64,000 bases of DNA from Tritrichomonas musculus (taxonomy: Eukaryota > Parabasalia > Tritrichomonadida > Tritrichomonadidae). Below the pieces are notes generated by a model, which did no database searches, was not told where the DNA came from, and saw only the letters and a list, made by a program, of their open reading frames with translations. Positions 16,357 to 26,426 of the stretch are shown piece by piece. Each line of letters starts with the position of its first letter. Positions within the stretch are counted from its first letter, which is position 1. The position numbers and the translations under genes are program-made. The DNA lies in the NCBI GenBank assembly GCA_039105265.1, contig JAPFFF010000029.1, forward strand, positions 1,364,001-1,428,000, in the 5' to 3' direction.

Positions 16357-19332
16357 ATGATTGCCCCATTAGCCGTGCAAGCGTTGGCCCTGAAGGATCG
16401 TGGGTACGAAATCGGTGTCATTGACGATGAACTACGAATCACCCGAGACTACAGTCCCGATGATGTTCGCATCAACTGTGTCTACACTAAGAAAGAGATC
16501 GACGACATAGTCCAGAACAATAAACCCGAAACGTACTTCGAGCTCAAAGAATCCGACCAGCTTTACCTCTACAAGCCATCGACAATCACTCAGTCAGAGA
16601 GGTACTACGAAATGATTTGGGTCATCGATCCCGATTACGACATCCCATTACAGTTGGAGTTCGAGTTCAGAGACTACCTTTTCGGACACACCTGGGCTCT
16701 CACCTGGGATGGAACATCATGGACCGGGAACAACGTCGTGAATCGCTCAATCGCGAAGCTATCGTCTAAGACCAACAACAACGGAAGTCCTGCTATAGTA
16801 GTCCCTCACAGCGATTACATCGCGAAGTGGCTTAGGTGTATTGTCGGTGATGACCTTCCTAAGAACTACGCCACTGCTCTATCCGACTACGTAACCAATT
16901 GGAGGGTGGTGTATAAGGATGGCGCCGTCATCGAACTCACCGACATTAAGTTGGATTCAGCACCACAGTACGACGGCCTCGACGTTCAACAGTTCGCGGT
17001 CAAAGTTAGTGACGATGTGTCCTCCAAGGACCTCCTCTACGTACTAGCCGATATCAACATCAACGGACATGTAACATCGTTGAGGTGGGATCTACATCCG
17101 ATCAGCCCTATCAACCTCCATTATCTTCACACCTGGAACGACAACCCCGTCATCGAGTCATTCAACTACATCCGTGAGGTCAAGCATTCAAACAAGTCCA
17201 TTCCGGAATCATCGACCCAGAAGAACATCCACATCTACATCGAGAAGGAGTACTTCGAGCAGAAGCCTGAGAACGCCAATGAGACGTACAACCCATTCGA
17301 CGTCATGATCGTCCAACAGTTCTATGAGGTCAAACCCGATCCACGAAACTGTACTACCATCACCACTGATAACAACATCTACTCATCGAAGATCATCTGG
17401 GCCGATAACATCATGACCATGCGTCGAGATCTGAACGTCGTCGGTGGTATCGTTGACGTACTCGCTTATGATTACTCAACGTTGAGAGCCATCATCAATG
17501 GGATTCAAGAGCAACTTCGGTTACAAGCCGCGTATAACGAATACACTGATTCCATTCGTAAAGGCTTGGCGATCGCTGGTGATATCCTAAACATACTCAC
17601 CGGAGCTGTTAGTATGGTCAAAGCCCTTTCGACTCTATCCATCACTGGGGAGAACATGAACATCAACACGTATCGAACCGAAGACTTCACGTTCCCAGGT
17701 ATGGGTGGCCCCGATGATGATTATCCTGGCGGCAAACCACCTATTAGTGGCAAGTTCCTCCTCGACATGGACACGAGTGCTACTGGTCAGGTACTCAAAC
17801 GATTCATCCCAACACAGACGGAGATCCCTGCTGCGACAGCTTCATTGACCGCCACAGATTTAGTACTCAACGCATTGAATTCGTTGACCCAGATAGGTAA
17901 TGCAACCACGACCATCATCGCTGGCGGGTTGACCCTCGATCGAGTACCGGAAATGGTTGAAGGCGTTCGTACCATAATCCAATCGATACATACCATCACC
18001 GACTCCGTTCGTGAATTACGCCGTAGATGGAGAGAACATCGAGATAACACCATTGTTGATCACACAGTCGAGAACGCCGATTCGCTGAGCGAACTGGACG
18101 ATTTCGAGAGTCCTGTTACTAGACTGACTCATGAGACCACTACCCATGCCTTCGGAGATCACACACTCGAATCACTATCGGACTACACTGAAGAAGAGCT
18201 GCTCGCGATGGATGGAGTTGACTTCCACGTTCAACAGATCGGAAACGACCTCATTCTCATCACTAGTGTAGCAACCGGCGAAGTGGTTTACATCAGAAGA
18301 CGCGATCATATGCAATCAATCACAACACCCGAGCACGCAAGATTCACTAACAGACGCCACATTGATACCACCTCAACATGGAGCTTTGACGGACGTACAG
18401 CACTGGAGATAGAGCGTATGCTACCTCTCGATCGTATCCTATTCGAGAACACTCATGATCAACTCCGTTTCGTCAGGAACAGTGATACAGATACCGGTGT
18501 CGATTGGACTGAAGTGAGAGACTCGAATGGTAGAACCGTTGCGATCATTGATGTAACCATGCTCACTACTACATCCGTCGGGAGTGATGGGATATCGATT
18601 CACAGTCATGATTCTTCCGTTAACGTCAATTCAGACGGCATTCACGTCGAAGACAACACTCGAGAGCTCATCGCTAATGAATACAACGTAGTAGTCGTCA
18701 ATCACGAACTCACTCCGACTACTGACGCTGATGTTGTCATTCCCGGAACCACTATCACGCTCGGCGATCTCGAACAGATGGATTGGTATCAACGACATAG
18801 ACTCACCAACGAGAATCCCGCATTAAGGTTCAATGACCGCGAAGACCACACCGAGGTACTTTACAGCAACAACGTCATCGGCATCATCGATCGAAGAAAC
18901 CTCAACCAAGTAACCATCAACGATAATCAAATCACGATCTCCAACCCGGATAACCAACTCACGCTCACCGATCACGATATCCAGTGGATGAGGGATCACG
19001 ATCAACGATCAACCCTACGCGGATTCATCTCGAATATCAACAACAGGTTAGAAGAGATCGGCATGGATGTGGAGTGGTTACTGGATCATCCGTCACTGAC
19101 AGACCGTTACGTCGTGTGTAGAGGTTCCCGGATACTTGTCCCAATCGTCGACGCCGTGTTGTATATACCCCGAGCGATTCCGGAGCGAACTCTGCTATGC
19201 AGATACGTAAGGCTAGTGGATACACAGTCAAGGGTGAGTCAAATATCAGTCTACAACCCCTTATCGATTGGTGCTCGAGCACTGACCCTGACATATCAAT
19301 TCCAGACGAATCTAACGAAGCAATCTCCCTGA
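16357..19332 (+). CDS. Large fibre-like Polinton protein 1, 991 aa
   Basis: A 991-residue protein paralogous to the one encoded next to it. Both share a beta-rich block with EFRDYLFGHTWALTWDG (here about residue 105) and a second block, QQFYEVKPDPRN (about 324), followed by SSKIIWADNIMTMRRDLN. This copy then has an alanine- and leucine-rich helical stretch (about 385-560, hydrophobic enough to bury in a trimer or a membrane), an Asp/Thr/Asn-rich beta region (about 590-930) and a short tail. Length, modular beta-rich build and pairing suggest an appendage or spike protein of the particle. Its start is close to the divergent capsid region and has ATTTTACGG upstream. It overlaps the next frame by 136 bp. 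Confidence 0.7.
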   Translation: MIAPLAVQALALKDRGYEIGVIDDELRITRDYSPDDVRINCVYTKKEIDDIVQNNKPETYFELKESDQLYLYKPSTITQSERYYEMIWVIDPDYDIPLQLEFEFRDYLFGHTWALTWDGTSWTGNNVVNRSIAKLSSKTNNNGSPAIVVPHSDYIAKWLRCIVGDDLPKNYATALSDYVTNWRVVYKDGAVIELTDIKLDSAPQYDGLDVQQFAVKVSDDVSSKDLLYVLADININGHVTSLRWDLHPISPINLHYLHTWNDNPVIESFNYIREVKHSNKSIPESSTQKNIHIYIEKEYFEQKPENANETYNPFDVMIVQQFYEVKPDPRNCTTITTDNNIYSSKIIWADNIMTMRRDLNVVGGIVDVLAYDYSTLRAIINGIQEQLRLQAAYNEYTDSIRKGLAIAGDILNILTGAVSMVKALSTLSITGENMNINTYRTEDFTFPGMGGPDDDYPGGKPPISGKFLLDMDTSATGQVLKRFIPTQTEIPAATASLTATDLVLNALNSLTQIGNATTTIIAGGLTLDRVPEMVEGVRTIIQSIHTITDSVRELRRRWREHRDNTIVDHTVENADSLSELDDFESPVTRLTHETTTHAFGDHTLESLSDYTEEELLAMDGVDFHVQQIGNDLILITSVATGEVVYIRRRDHMQSITTPEHARFTNRRHIDTTSTWSFDGRTALEIERMLPLDRILFENTHDQLRFVRNSDTDTGVDWTEVRDSNGRTVAIIDVTMLTTTSVGSDGISIHSHDSSVNVNSDGIHVEDNTRELIANEYNVVVVNHELTPTTDADVVIPGTTITLGDLEQMDWYQRHRLTNENPALRFNDREDHTEVLYSNNVIGIIDRRNLNQVTINDNQITISNPDNQLTLTDHDIQWMRDHDQRSTLRGFISNINNRLEEIGMDVEWLLDHPSLTDRYVVCRGSRILVPIVDAVLYIPRAIPERTLLCRYVRLVDTQSRVSQISVYNPLSIGARALTLTYQFQTNLTKQSP

Positions 19333-22300
19333 ACTCATGCATCAGTGTTTGCAAGACGTTTCGAGATACGGTTAAAGGTCCCTTAGCGTTGTTGTCGTAC
19401 AAGATCCAGGAAATGGAATCCACTCAACCTGGGGACAGTGGAGATAGTGAATTCGATACTGTACCCGGATACCCAAGCTACTACGTCAAACATAACGACA
19501 TCACCACTTACGAGCCAGCTTCAACGGATAGTGTTCTAGACCCAGTCATCATCATGAAGATCTCATTACCGAGTGCACTGAGGAGCAAGCTATCCGAGAC
19601 CACCTCCGTCTTCAAGGTCCATCTGCGAAGTCTGTTGATCATGGACTGGCAAGGGAACATCCTAAACGACTTCATCATCTCGTACTCCAACGGTAAGTTC
19701 ATCTGTCCAGAGCTCACTCACAACAAAGCCCGTGATTGCTATACGTACTCGACTCGTGAACGAGATGACCCAGAGATCATGTTCGACAAAGACCTCAACA
19801 TCGAGCCGTACTCATGGTATCTCAGAGGCGATATAACCATCCACAACTTACTCAACGATGACGCCTTGGTGTCACGGAAACCGGTGATCAAATGCGATAT
19901 CATCGACGCTGAGAACGCGTTGAGGCTCCAGAAATCGGATGTCTACTACTTCTATCGTCCAACGATGATCGGTTACGATGAACACGTGAAGTACTATTCG
20001 CAAAGCGAACTTGGCTCCGCCCTGGAGTATGAATGCGAGTGTTACAAGATGGTCTACAAGATCCCCGAAACGTATGACCTCCCAACTAACCTGACATTCA
20101 AGTTCACTGAGTACTGCTTCGGTAATAGATGGTCGTTGACGTGGGACGGTAGCAAGTGGATTGGGGATGACATTCAAGGTCGGTTCCAAAGCAAGATCAT
20201 CAGCAGGTGCCAGAAACGAGATCCAAAGCCGGATAACTACGGTTCAAGAGGTTGCATCATAGCCGTGAAGAGAGATACCCTCAACAGTAGAGCCATTCCG
20301 GATAACTCAAAGGGTCTTGCATACTCGCTACTACATTCATGCATGCGTGACGAGGGTGGCGTTTACGAACCGTACATCAAGTTCAAAGACGGGTCTGTCG
20401 TCAAGGGTTCTGATTACGGCCTGAGCATCGGGTTCTCAACAGCTGATTCTTCAGTCAAGATGGACGGTTACGATCTAGCCTCAGTGTCATGTACGATTGG
20501 GGGCGACTCGCTCAAGATAGGGGACGTTGAACAGTTATACCTCGACCTGACGTTGCCTGGACAAGAACTCGTTAACAGGTTATCATTCACGATCGATGGG
20601 GATGTAGTACATCAGTCAAGGTACCTCGATCTGAAGGGTGCTTTGGATACAGTCGATAGGGTTGGTTACGCTTGGAGTATGCGATCGAAGAATGACTCCG
20701 GCAGAGATATCACTCTCTATCTCCGTCACGACTATACCGATCCGATAGATGAAGTCAACTGGGACCCATCGACGAACGCATTTGAGTACATCATCAAGCA
20801 ACAGTTCTACGAGGTATCCCCAAACCCGAACGCAGCTACGACCCTGTACACGGACTTTAACATTACGTCCTCGAAGATCATCACCGCTGACAACATCACC
20901 ACCATGAGATCCGATTTGAACCTAGTAACGAACAACGTTGATGTAGTCACCTACGATGTCAAGGAGGTGAAGAGCAAAGTCGATGCCCTCAGTTCGGAGA
21001 TGGTTGATCAGCAAGCCAAGACGAAGTACCTCGAGAAAGAGGTCGATAAGATCGATATGAAAGCGAATGTCGGTATCGCACTAGGTGTTGCGGGATGCGT
21101 GTTGGGTGCCACTGGAATAGGTGTTGCTGGAAAGGCCCTGTCATTCGCGTCGAAAGGAGTGGCTAGAGAGTTGGTGAATACGGTTACGAAGGTTACCGAC
21201 GTCGGAGCTGACGTAGTTGAAGACATGGCTGGAGCCCTTACTGATGAGTTGCCGGATATAGGTGCTGACGTGTTCTTCGGGGACATGATGTCCATGCCGG
21301 TTGGAAGGGCAGCTGCTACGGAGATGTCGAACGCGGATAGACTCAACAAGATCGTCGAATGGTGTGATGCTGAGTACGTACCTATAACCGAGATGTCGTT
21401 CACGGATGAACTAGATGATCCATCTAAGGTGGCTATGACACTGACGTCGACGATGGATGTGTGTAAACGATTCCGCCACACGATGAAGCCGATGATCAAG
21501 ACACTAGCGACTGCGGTTGGAGATACCATCCATGAGAGTGAGTTGGTTCGCGATGACGTCATCGATGTTATCGGTAAGATAGATCCAATTCAACTCATTG
21601 CTGAAGACACGATTACAGATGGATCGATCAAAGCTAGACTGCTGGTGAGGAAGATAAGCGAATACAACGACGTCGATTACGAAGAGAACGTGGTTACTAT
21701 CAAGATCGTCAACGGCGCTATCTCTCAGTATACTGGCACGGACACATTCCCGACAGCATCGATGAATGGCAAGGTAATTACGATCGGGAACCCACTCAAC
21801 GTTCAAGTCATGAGTATTACGATCAAGGAGAACACTGCTGTCAGACATTTGAGCTTCACTACTAACGACATTGCGTATAGGTGCGATGTTGACGCGATAC
21901 AGAAGAAGATAGATTCCCTACACGATCAACTCGAACAGAATGATAGATCACTGACAACCACGTTGAATGAGTTCCCGACTGTCGACGAGGTTAACACTGC
22001 GTTGGATAAGGTAGCGACGAAGACCATGGTGAATGATCTCCAGCAGTATCTCGAAGACAATTACATGTCAATGGATCAAGTCGAAGCTGGGTACTACGAC
22101 AAGATGGACTGTGATAACAAGTTCGCGTTGAAGACATCGTTGGGTGACTATGTCCTGAAGACAGATATGCCAGATGATTATGCTACGCTGGGCGATCTCG
22201 ATGGATATGCACGTAAAGATGAGATACCAACGGACTATGTTAAGGCGGCTACCCTAGATGACTACATGCTGAAGAGTGAGCTACCAAATAATGATATCTC

Positions 22301-23165
22301 ATTAGGTTCGTACCGGAAGCTAGACAACATATTGGTTTACTCGGAGATGACAGTCGAATCGTTGACTACTGGTTCTGGATACGAATACGCGAAGGTAACT
22401 CCAACGACTGGTAATCCAAATGGTATTCACTTCATTGGTAGATACATCGATGCTGAAACGAATGAAACGGTTAAGTTCGACATCATCTGGAAGACATCAT
22501 CTGATCAGGGTATCACGAAGAATTACTATCTGAATGGTAATTTCAATGGGGTTCGTCTTCAGTACAATATAAACACTGGCTACGTATATGCTAGACATTA
22601 CTCGAACACTGGCATGCGGGAATGTTCATTGACGCTCACTCATGCGTATATACCATCTGATTCACTCATGTTGAAGAGTGAGATGCCAGATGATTATGCT
22701 ACTATGGGCGATCTCGATGGATATGTCCTGAAGAGCGAGTACGATACGTTGAAATCGAAGTTGGATTCGTTGGAGTCAAAGTTGGTTGCATTAACGAATA
22801 ACTTGACACGAATCAAGTACACGTTCAATGTAACGAATAGTAATACCATTCATTATCAATTCGAGAACCAACTTAACGAATATGATGGAACACTCTATTT
22901 AACGTATCGCGAAACCAGAGACAACGTTGTCAGCGAAAAAGAGATCAAAATCGGTATATCATTCAACGTTAATAATACGCCTAAGTATGAATATCAATGC
23001 GAACCAACTTCGATCTGGTTGAACAATATTGAATTTCCGTTAAGTAGTGGCAATCTCATGATCAATGCGACAGTTAATTACATATTGGTTAACTCGGCAT
23101 TCTTTACATCAAATGGAATCTTAGCCGAAGATAATGCCAAGAACGAGATACACTCATCGATCTGA
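19197..23165 (+). CDS. Large fibre-like Polinton protein 2 with tail-fibre-like repeats, 1322 aa
   Basis: A 1,322-residue paralogue of the preceding protein: FKFTEYCFGNRWSLTWDG (about 302) and QQFYEVSPNPNA (about 535) then SSKIITADNITTMRSDLN. An internal duplication is visible: the N-terminal IDWCSSTDPD...VCKTFRDTVK recurs as IVEWCDAEYV...VCKRFRHTMK near 725-775. A coiled coil lies at about 580-620, then a Gly/Ala-rich segment (GVAGCVLGATGIGVAG) that may insert in membranes. The C-terminal third has repeats such as MPDDYATLGDLDGYARKDEI and MPDDYATMGDLDGYVLKSEY, very like the linker repeats of phage tail fibres, plus a coiled coil and a final beta domain. A receptor-binding fibre is the best guess. 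No T-run motif precedes the frame; the true start is uncertain. Confidence 0.7.
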   Translation: MQIRKASGYTVKGESNISLQPLIDWCSSTDPDISIPDESNEAISLNSCISVCKTFRDTVKGPLALLSYKIQEMESTQPGDSGDSEFDTVPGYPSYYVKHNDITTYEPASTDSVLDPVIIMKISLPSALRSKLSETTSVFKVHLRSLLIMDWQGNILNDFIISYSNGKFICPELTHNKARDCYTYSTRERDDPEIMFDKDLNIEPYSWYLRGDITIHNLLNDDALVSRKPVIKCDIIDAENALRLQKSDVYYFYRPTMIGYDEHVKYYSQSELGSALEYECECYKMVYKIPETYDLPTNLTFKFTEYCFGNRWSLTWDGSKWIGDDIQGRFQSKIISRCQKRDPKPDNYGSRGCIIAVKRDTLNSRAIPDNSKGLAYSLLHSCMRDEGGVYEPYIKFKDGSVVKGSDYGLSIGFSTADSSVKMDGYDLASVSCTIGGDSLKIGDVEQLYLDLTLPGQELVNRLSFTIDGDVVHQSRYLDLKGALDTVDRVGYAWSMRSKNDSGRDITLYLRHDYTDPIDEVNWDPSTNAFEYIIKQQFYEVSPNPNAATTLYTDFNITSSKIITADNITTMRSDLNLVTNNVDVVTYDVKEVKSKVDALSSEMVDQQAKTKYLEKEVDKIDMKANVGIALGVAGCVLGATGIGVAGKALSFASKGVARELVNTVTKVTDVGADVVEDMAGALTDELPDIGADVFFGDMMSMPVGRAAATEMSNADRLNKIVEWCDAEYVPITEMSFTDELDDPSKVAMTLTSTMDVCKRFRHTMKPMIKTLATAVGDTIHESELVRDDVIDVIGKIDPIQLIAEDTITDGSIKARLLVRKISEYNDVDYEENVVTIKIVNGAISQYTGTDTFPTASMNGKVITIGNPLNVQVMSITIKENTAVRHLSFTTNDIAYRCDVDAIQKKIDSLHDQLEQNDRSLTTTLNEFPTVDEVNTALDKVATKTMVNDLQQYLEDNYMSMDQVEAGYYDKMDCDNKFALKTSLGDYVLKTDMPDDYATLGDLDGYARKDEIPTDYVKAATLDDYMLKSELPNNDISLGSYRKLDNILVYSEMTVESLTTGSGYEYAKVTPTTGNPNGIHFIGRYIDAETNETVKFDIIWKTSSDQGITKNYYLNGNFNGVRLQYNINTGYVYARHYSNTGMRECSLTLTHAYIPSDSLMLKSEMPDDYATMGDLDGYVLKSEYDTLKSKLDSLESKLVALTNNLTRIKYTFNVTNSNTIHYQFENQLNEYDGTLYLTYRETRDNVVSEKEIKIGISFNVNNTPKYEYQCEPTSIWLNNIEFPLSSGNLMINATVNYILVNSAFFTSNGILAEDNAKNEIHSSI

Positions 23166-23204
23166 GCCCAAAAATGACGATACACTATTTTTAGACGCCA
23201 TAGC

Positions 23205-23726
23205 TCATACGACGACGTACTTCAGACATAAGTGATATACATTGACGAGATCGTTGAACTCTTTGTTGTAGACTTGTTTGAAGTCAGTGACTATCTCACC
23301 AGACTCAGTTACGATCTTAATGGCATCGACCTTCTGTATCGGTGATACCTTAGCGACACAACATCCAGGGTTGTCATCAGTGTAGATCTCGACGTTGCCG
23401 CCTGTAACCGATTTGATGATTGAGGCGAGGTCTTGGATAGGTACGATGATGGTACGTTTGCTGACGAGGTTACTGATGAGGGCTTTGTCTTGATCGAGTA
23501 GTATCTTCGCGTAGGTCTCGAGAATGAGTGATCGGACGTCGGTGTTGACAACGGGTTCTTCTGACACGATCGGTAGTTCACGGGTGATAACGATGTCTTC
23601 CTTCCCGTCGTCGCGCTTGTTGATGAAGATGTTGTTATTGATGTTGTTATTCGACTGTGATGCCGATGTCGGTTCAAGGGATACGTTCGCATTGACTCCA
23701 GTGTTGAGGTTCCTCTTCTTAATCAT
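23205..23726 (-). CDS. Uncharacterised Polinton protein, 173 aa
   Basis: A 173-residue protein that converges on the fibre-like gene, 39 bp away. The first 40 residues are basic and Asn/Ser-rich (MIKKRNLNTG...NNNINNN), probably disordered; residues 60-173 look like a compact alpha/beta domain. The ATG is preceded by CATTTTTCTGCCCCAGAA, in line with other element genes, and CATTTTTGGGCTC follows the stop on its strand. I do not recognise the family. Confidence 0.65.
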   Translation of the reverse strand: MIKKRNLNTGVNANVSLEPTSASQSNNNINNNIFINKRDDGKEDIVITRELPIVSEEPVVNTDVRSLILETYAKILLDQDKALISNLVSKRTIIVPIQDLASIIKSVTGGNVEIYTDDNPGCCVAKVSPIQKVDAIKIVTESGEIVTDFKQVYNKEFNDLVNVYHLCLKYVVV

Positions 23727-23821
23727 TTCTGGGGCAGAAAAATGAGATGAATCCGCTGATCAATACCCAAAGGGATAGTCCGTCTAGCGGATTTGACTTC
23801 GTCAGAGATTTGCATAGCAAA

Positions 23822-24001
23822 TCAATAGGTGTTCACGTCGTCTTTGAACACCACTAACTGCTTAGCGTTGACGCGTCTCGATGACTGAGAAAGGTTCTCT
23901 TTGGTATGTGTCGGTGGATGAACATATTTAGGTTGGGTTATAGGAGGATTCGGTGTTGCGTGTTGCTTATGAGACATCACTTGAACTGACCTGCTCGACA
24001 T
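23822..24001 (-). CDS. Small basic Polinton protein, 59 aa
   Basis: A possible 59-residue gene just downstream of the major capsid gene, starting MSSRSVQVMSHKQH and ending VVFKDDVNTY. It is rich in Pro, His, Ser and Arg. The ATG has the CTGAAATG context seen in front of the polymerase. The frame is open further upstream across the capsid gene's end, but that part is a shadow. Support is moderate because the protein is short and low in complexity. Confidence 0.4.
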   Translation of the reverse strand: MSSRSVQVMSHKQHATPNPPITQPKYVHPPTHTKENLSQSSRRVNAKQLVVFKDDVNTY

Positions 24002-24017
24002 TTCAGGGTCGATAAAC

Positions 24018-25589
24018 TTACCTGCTCGTAATGTCGTAGCTACCGATCTCAACGACGAGTGGCATACCATTAGGCTGTACATGAATGGATATGACGGTGT
24101 CTTGAAGCAAAGCCATGATAGGTGGTGTCGTGACGTTATTGGTGTAGTTGTTGTTAGGTAGATCGCATACGATTTCGTAAGTGATTGGGGTGTTTGATGT
24201 CTGTTCCTGCTGGAATGTGTTATCAGTCTCGGTTGGAAGTCCGATGAAGAAGGATGTTCTATCACGACTGACCCTACCGGTCGTTTTGTTCCAATCTTCT
24301 GTGTTGGTTAGTGACTGAACGACCTCTTTGTTGAACCCTGTTTGTTCTCCATTGACGTTCATAGCATTCTGACACAACTCGATGAACATGGGATCTGAAC
24401 CATTTGTCGCGAATGGGATGGTTGGGACGACTCCGTAACCGCCGCACCTCAACTGGAAGTTACTGAACTGGGGGTTCTTGAATACGGTGTGATGGTTGGC
24501 TGTTAAGGGGAATAGGAAGAAGATGGAGTCGACGAATCTGGGAGTGATTGTCTGTGTTGTAGATCCGTGTCCGGCACCTAGTGGTTTACTCATCGATGTG
24601 AATGTCAGAATCTGGGTGGGGAAGATGAGTTCTTGTTGGGTATATCGTTGAACGAGTGCTTGATAGATATCTCCGTCGATACCGAAGTTAGGGATAACGC
24701 TGTAGCAGTCATGTATCTCGAAATTGCGTCTAACGTTGAGGGTACGGGCTCCAGAAGTGACAGTACCGCCGGCGTTATTGATCCATATGGACGATTGACC
24801 TCCGATCTGAATGAACTCGTTCGTGGTCTCCGAGATCTTGAATTTAATGTACTGTTCAGGGTCATGTAATAGAGCTTCAGGCATGCCGCATGGACAGTAT
24901 ACGAGACCTTGGGTGCCGAACATGATCTTGAGTTCGAGCTTACCTGCGAACGATGGTAAGTACTTGATGTTGCTGAGGGGCAGGAATCGACGGAGATCGA
25001 TCTTCAATGGGATGATGATGTTAGTGTAAGCTGTTTGGGCGTTAACCAGACTGATGAAGAACCCGCATCGAGCTTGATCGAATTTACGATTATAGATATC
25101 TTTGTGACGCACCTTGGAGTAGATATCACCTCGTTTCGATGCTTCGTTAGCGCCGCATGCTGTTAGGAATGATTCTTCAGGGCCGAAGTTCTGGGTATAG
25201 ATAGAGATACCGTTCGCTAAGATCTCATACTTCTCGACAGAATCCATGGCGTCTTTGAACCCAACCCATAGTCCATTAAAGTCATGACCGTTTACGCCGT
25301 TTAATGCGGACGTTGTTCCAACACTTAAGTCGACATCGATCTTCATGTTGGCTTTGATGAAACCGTTATAGATATCGGCGGTGTTATCACAAGTAGGGCT
25401 GATGATGAATGTCGTGAACGAACCTGCATGAATAGGCGCTGAAGGACTGTATGATGCTTGGGCGTCGATAACGTACTTCTTGTTAGTATCGGACATGGCA
25501 ATAGCATTATCGACTATATCGAAATAGCTGGCTACCTGGGTATTGACCTCAGCTGATGTCTTATGGAAGACTTCGTTGTTGAACGTCAT
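24018..25589 (-). CDS. mcp: Polinton major capsid protein (double jelly-roll), 523 aa
   Basis: The main shell protein, 523 residues, of the double jelly-roll type shared by Polintons, virophages and adenovirus-like viruses. Diagnostic stretches are WVGFKDAMDSVEKYEILANG (about 110-129) and PLKIDLRRFLPLSNIKYLPS (about 198-217), followed by FAGKLELKIMFG, the well-conserved middle of Polinton capsid proteins. No signal peptide or membrane segment, as expected of a self-assembling shell protein. The ATG follows CTTATTTTTCTTTCACCTTA, the same start signature as the bZIP-like gene, and may mark a late class of genes. It lies in the cluster with the packaging ATPase and core-like proteins. Confidence 0.9.
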   Translation of the reverse strand: MTFNNEVFHKTSAEVNTQVASYFDIVDNAIAMSDTNKKYVIDAQASYSPSAPIHAGSFTTFIISPTCDNTADIYNGFIKANMKIDVDLSVGTTSALNGVNGHDFNGLWVGFKDAMDSVEKYEILANGISIYTQNFGPEESFLTACGANEASKRGDIYSKVRHKDIYNRKFDQARCGFFISLVNAQTAYTNIIIPLKIDLRRFLPLSNIKYLPSFAGKLELKIMFGTQGLVYCPCGMPEALLHDPEQYIKFKISETTNEFIQIGGQSSIWINNAGGTVTSGARTLNVRRNFEIHDCYSVIPNFGIDGDIYQALVQRYTQQELIFPTQILTFTSMSKPLGAGHGSTTQTITPRFVDSIFFLFPLTANHHTVFKNPQFSNFQLRCGGYGVVPTIPFATNGSDPMFIELCQNAMNVNGEQTGFNKEVVQSLTNTEDWNKTTGRVSRDRTSFFIGLPTETDNTFQQEQTSNTPITYEIVCDLPNNNYTNNVTTPPIMALLQDTVISIHVQPNGMPLVVEIGSYDITSR

Positions 25590-25635
25590 TTAAGGTGAAA
25601 GAAAAATAAGGGGGTCGTTGATGACGAATTCACGT

Positions 25636-26181
25636 TCAACGTCGTATACGAGATCGAAATAGGGGTTGTTCATTGACGGGCTCTGGCTCTGGTTGTTCCG
25701 GTTCGGGTTCATTCTCGGGGAACATGTCTGGGACGTATCGACTGCGAATACGGGACTTCGATAACTCTTTGTTGACGACGTGTTTGATGTACTGCTTCTG
25801 CTCTTTCTTGAATCGATCGTTGCGGAGCTCTTCACCGAGGTTACGTAACTGCTCGAGTATCTCGAGATTAATACCTCGTACTTCGCTATTGCGAATCGTC
25901 GAGTCTCGAGGGACTGTGCTTCGCGACCGAGGTTTTGCTGCGACTGGAGGCTCGTTTTCGGGTGATATCTCGGCTGGAGGCTCGTTTTCGGGCTCAATTT
26001 CGGGTTCATTCTCGTCTAGACTAGTCTTAGACCCATTTTCGGGCTCACTCTTCTCCCTTAACTTCACGATATACTTCCCTTCTTTCTTCGTCGGGAACAC
26101 TTCGTAATCGGGGTCATCGATACCTTGTATCCATCGCTGGATGATCTGATTTCGTTTCACTCCGCGGACGTACTTACTCAT
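25636..26181 (-). CDS. Glu/Pro-repeat Polinton protein, 181 aa
   Basis: A 181-residue protein: a basic N-terminal domain of about 45 residues (MSKYVRGVKRNQIIQRWIQG), a Glu/Pro/Asn-rich middle with repeats of the type ENEPPAEISPENEPP, a helical basic stretch (about 100-150, LEQLRNLGEELRNDRFKKEQ) and another Glu/Pro run before a basic end. The start follows GGATATTTTTGTCCAAACT. Probably a structural or core-associated protein given its place between capsid and core-like genes; no family recognised. A long overlapping frame on the same strand (25590-26009) is judged a shadow. Confidence 0.65.
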   Translation of the reverse strand: MSKYVRGVKRNQIIQRWIQGIDDPDYEVFPTKKEGKYIVKLREKSEPENGSKTSLDENEPEIEPENEPPAEISPENEPPVAAKPRSRSTVPRDSTIRNSEVRGINLEILEQLRNLGEELRNDRFKKEQKQYIKHVVNKELSKSRIRSRYVPDMFPENEPEPEQPEPEPVNEQPLFRSRIRR

Positions 26182-26215
26182 TTAGTTTGGACAAAAATAT
26201 CCTCACTGTCAATAC

Positions 26216-26416
26216 TCACCTACGTTTGTTTTTGCGTGGTTTAGACTTCGATTTACGAGTTCTGGTATATGGCACCGTTACGTCGTGAGTGTTGGTATTA
26301 CTATGGTATTGTACTGAAGTTGATCTCGGTCTAGTGACTTCGTTATACATAGTGCCAGGACCAGATACGATAACGGAATTGCTTGAACGATATGCATTAG
26401 TGCGGGCTCCACTCAT
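26216..26416 (-). CDS. Small basic core-like Polinton protein, 66 aa
   Basis: A 66-residue protein whose last 15 residues are almost entirely Arg, Lys and Ser (TRTRKSKSKPRKNKRR), preceded by a Ser/Thr/Asn-rich part. This composition suits a DNA-condensing virion protein like the small core proteins of adenoviruses. The ATG has CCCATAAATGAG context; it is only 10 bp from the neighbouring pVI-like gene and no T-run lies between, so the two may share a transcript. Confidence 0.55.
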   Translation of the reverse strand: MSGARTNAYRSSNSVIVSGPGTMYNEVTRPRSTSVQYHSNTNTHDVTVPYTRTRKSKSKPRKNKRR

Positions 26417-26426
26417 TTATGGGTCG

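Noticed and set aside
23524-23745. Plus-strand frame opposite the 173-aa Polinton gene
   Set aside because: Lies fully antisense to a gene with a start signature; product is low-complexity.
25590-26009. 139-codon minus-strand frame overlapping the Glu/Pro-rich gene
   Set aside because: Low-complexity product in an alternative frame of a better-supported gene; it lacks the start signature.
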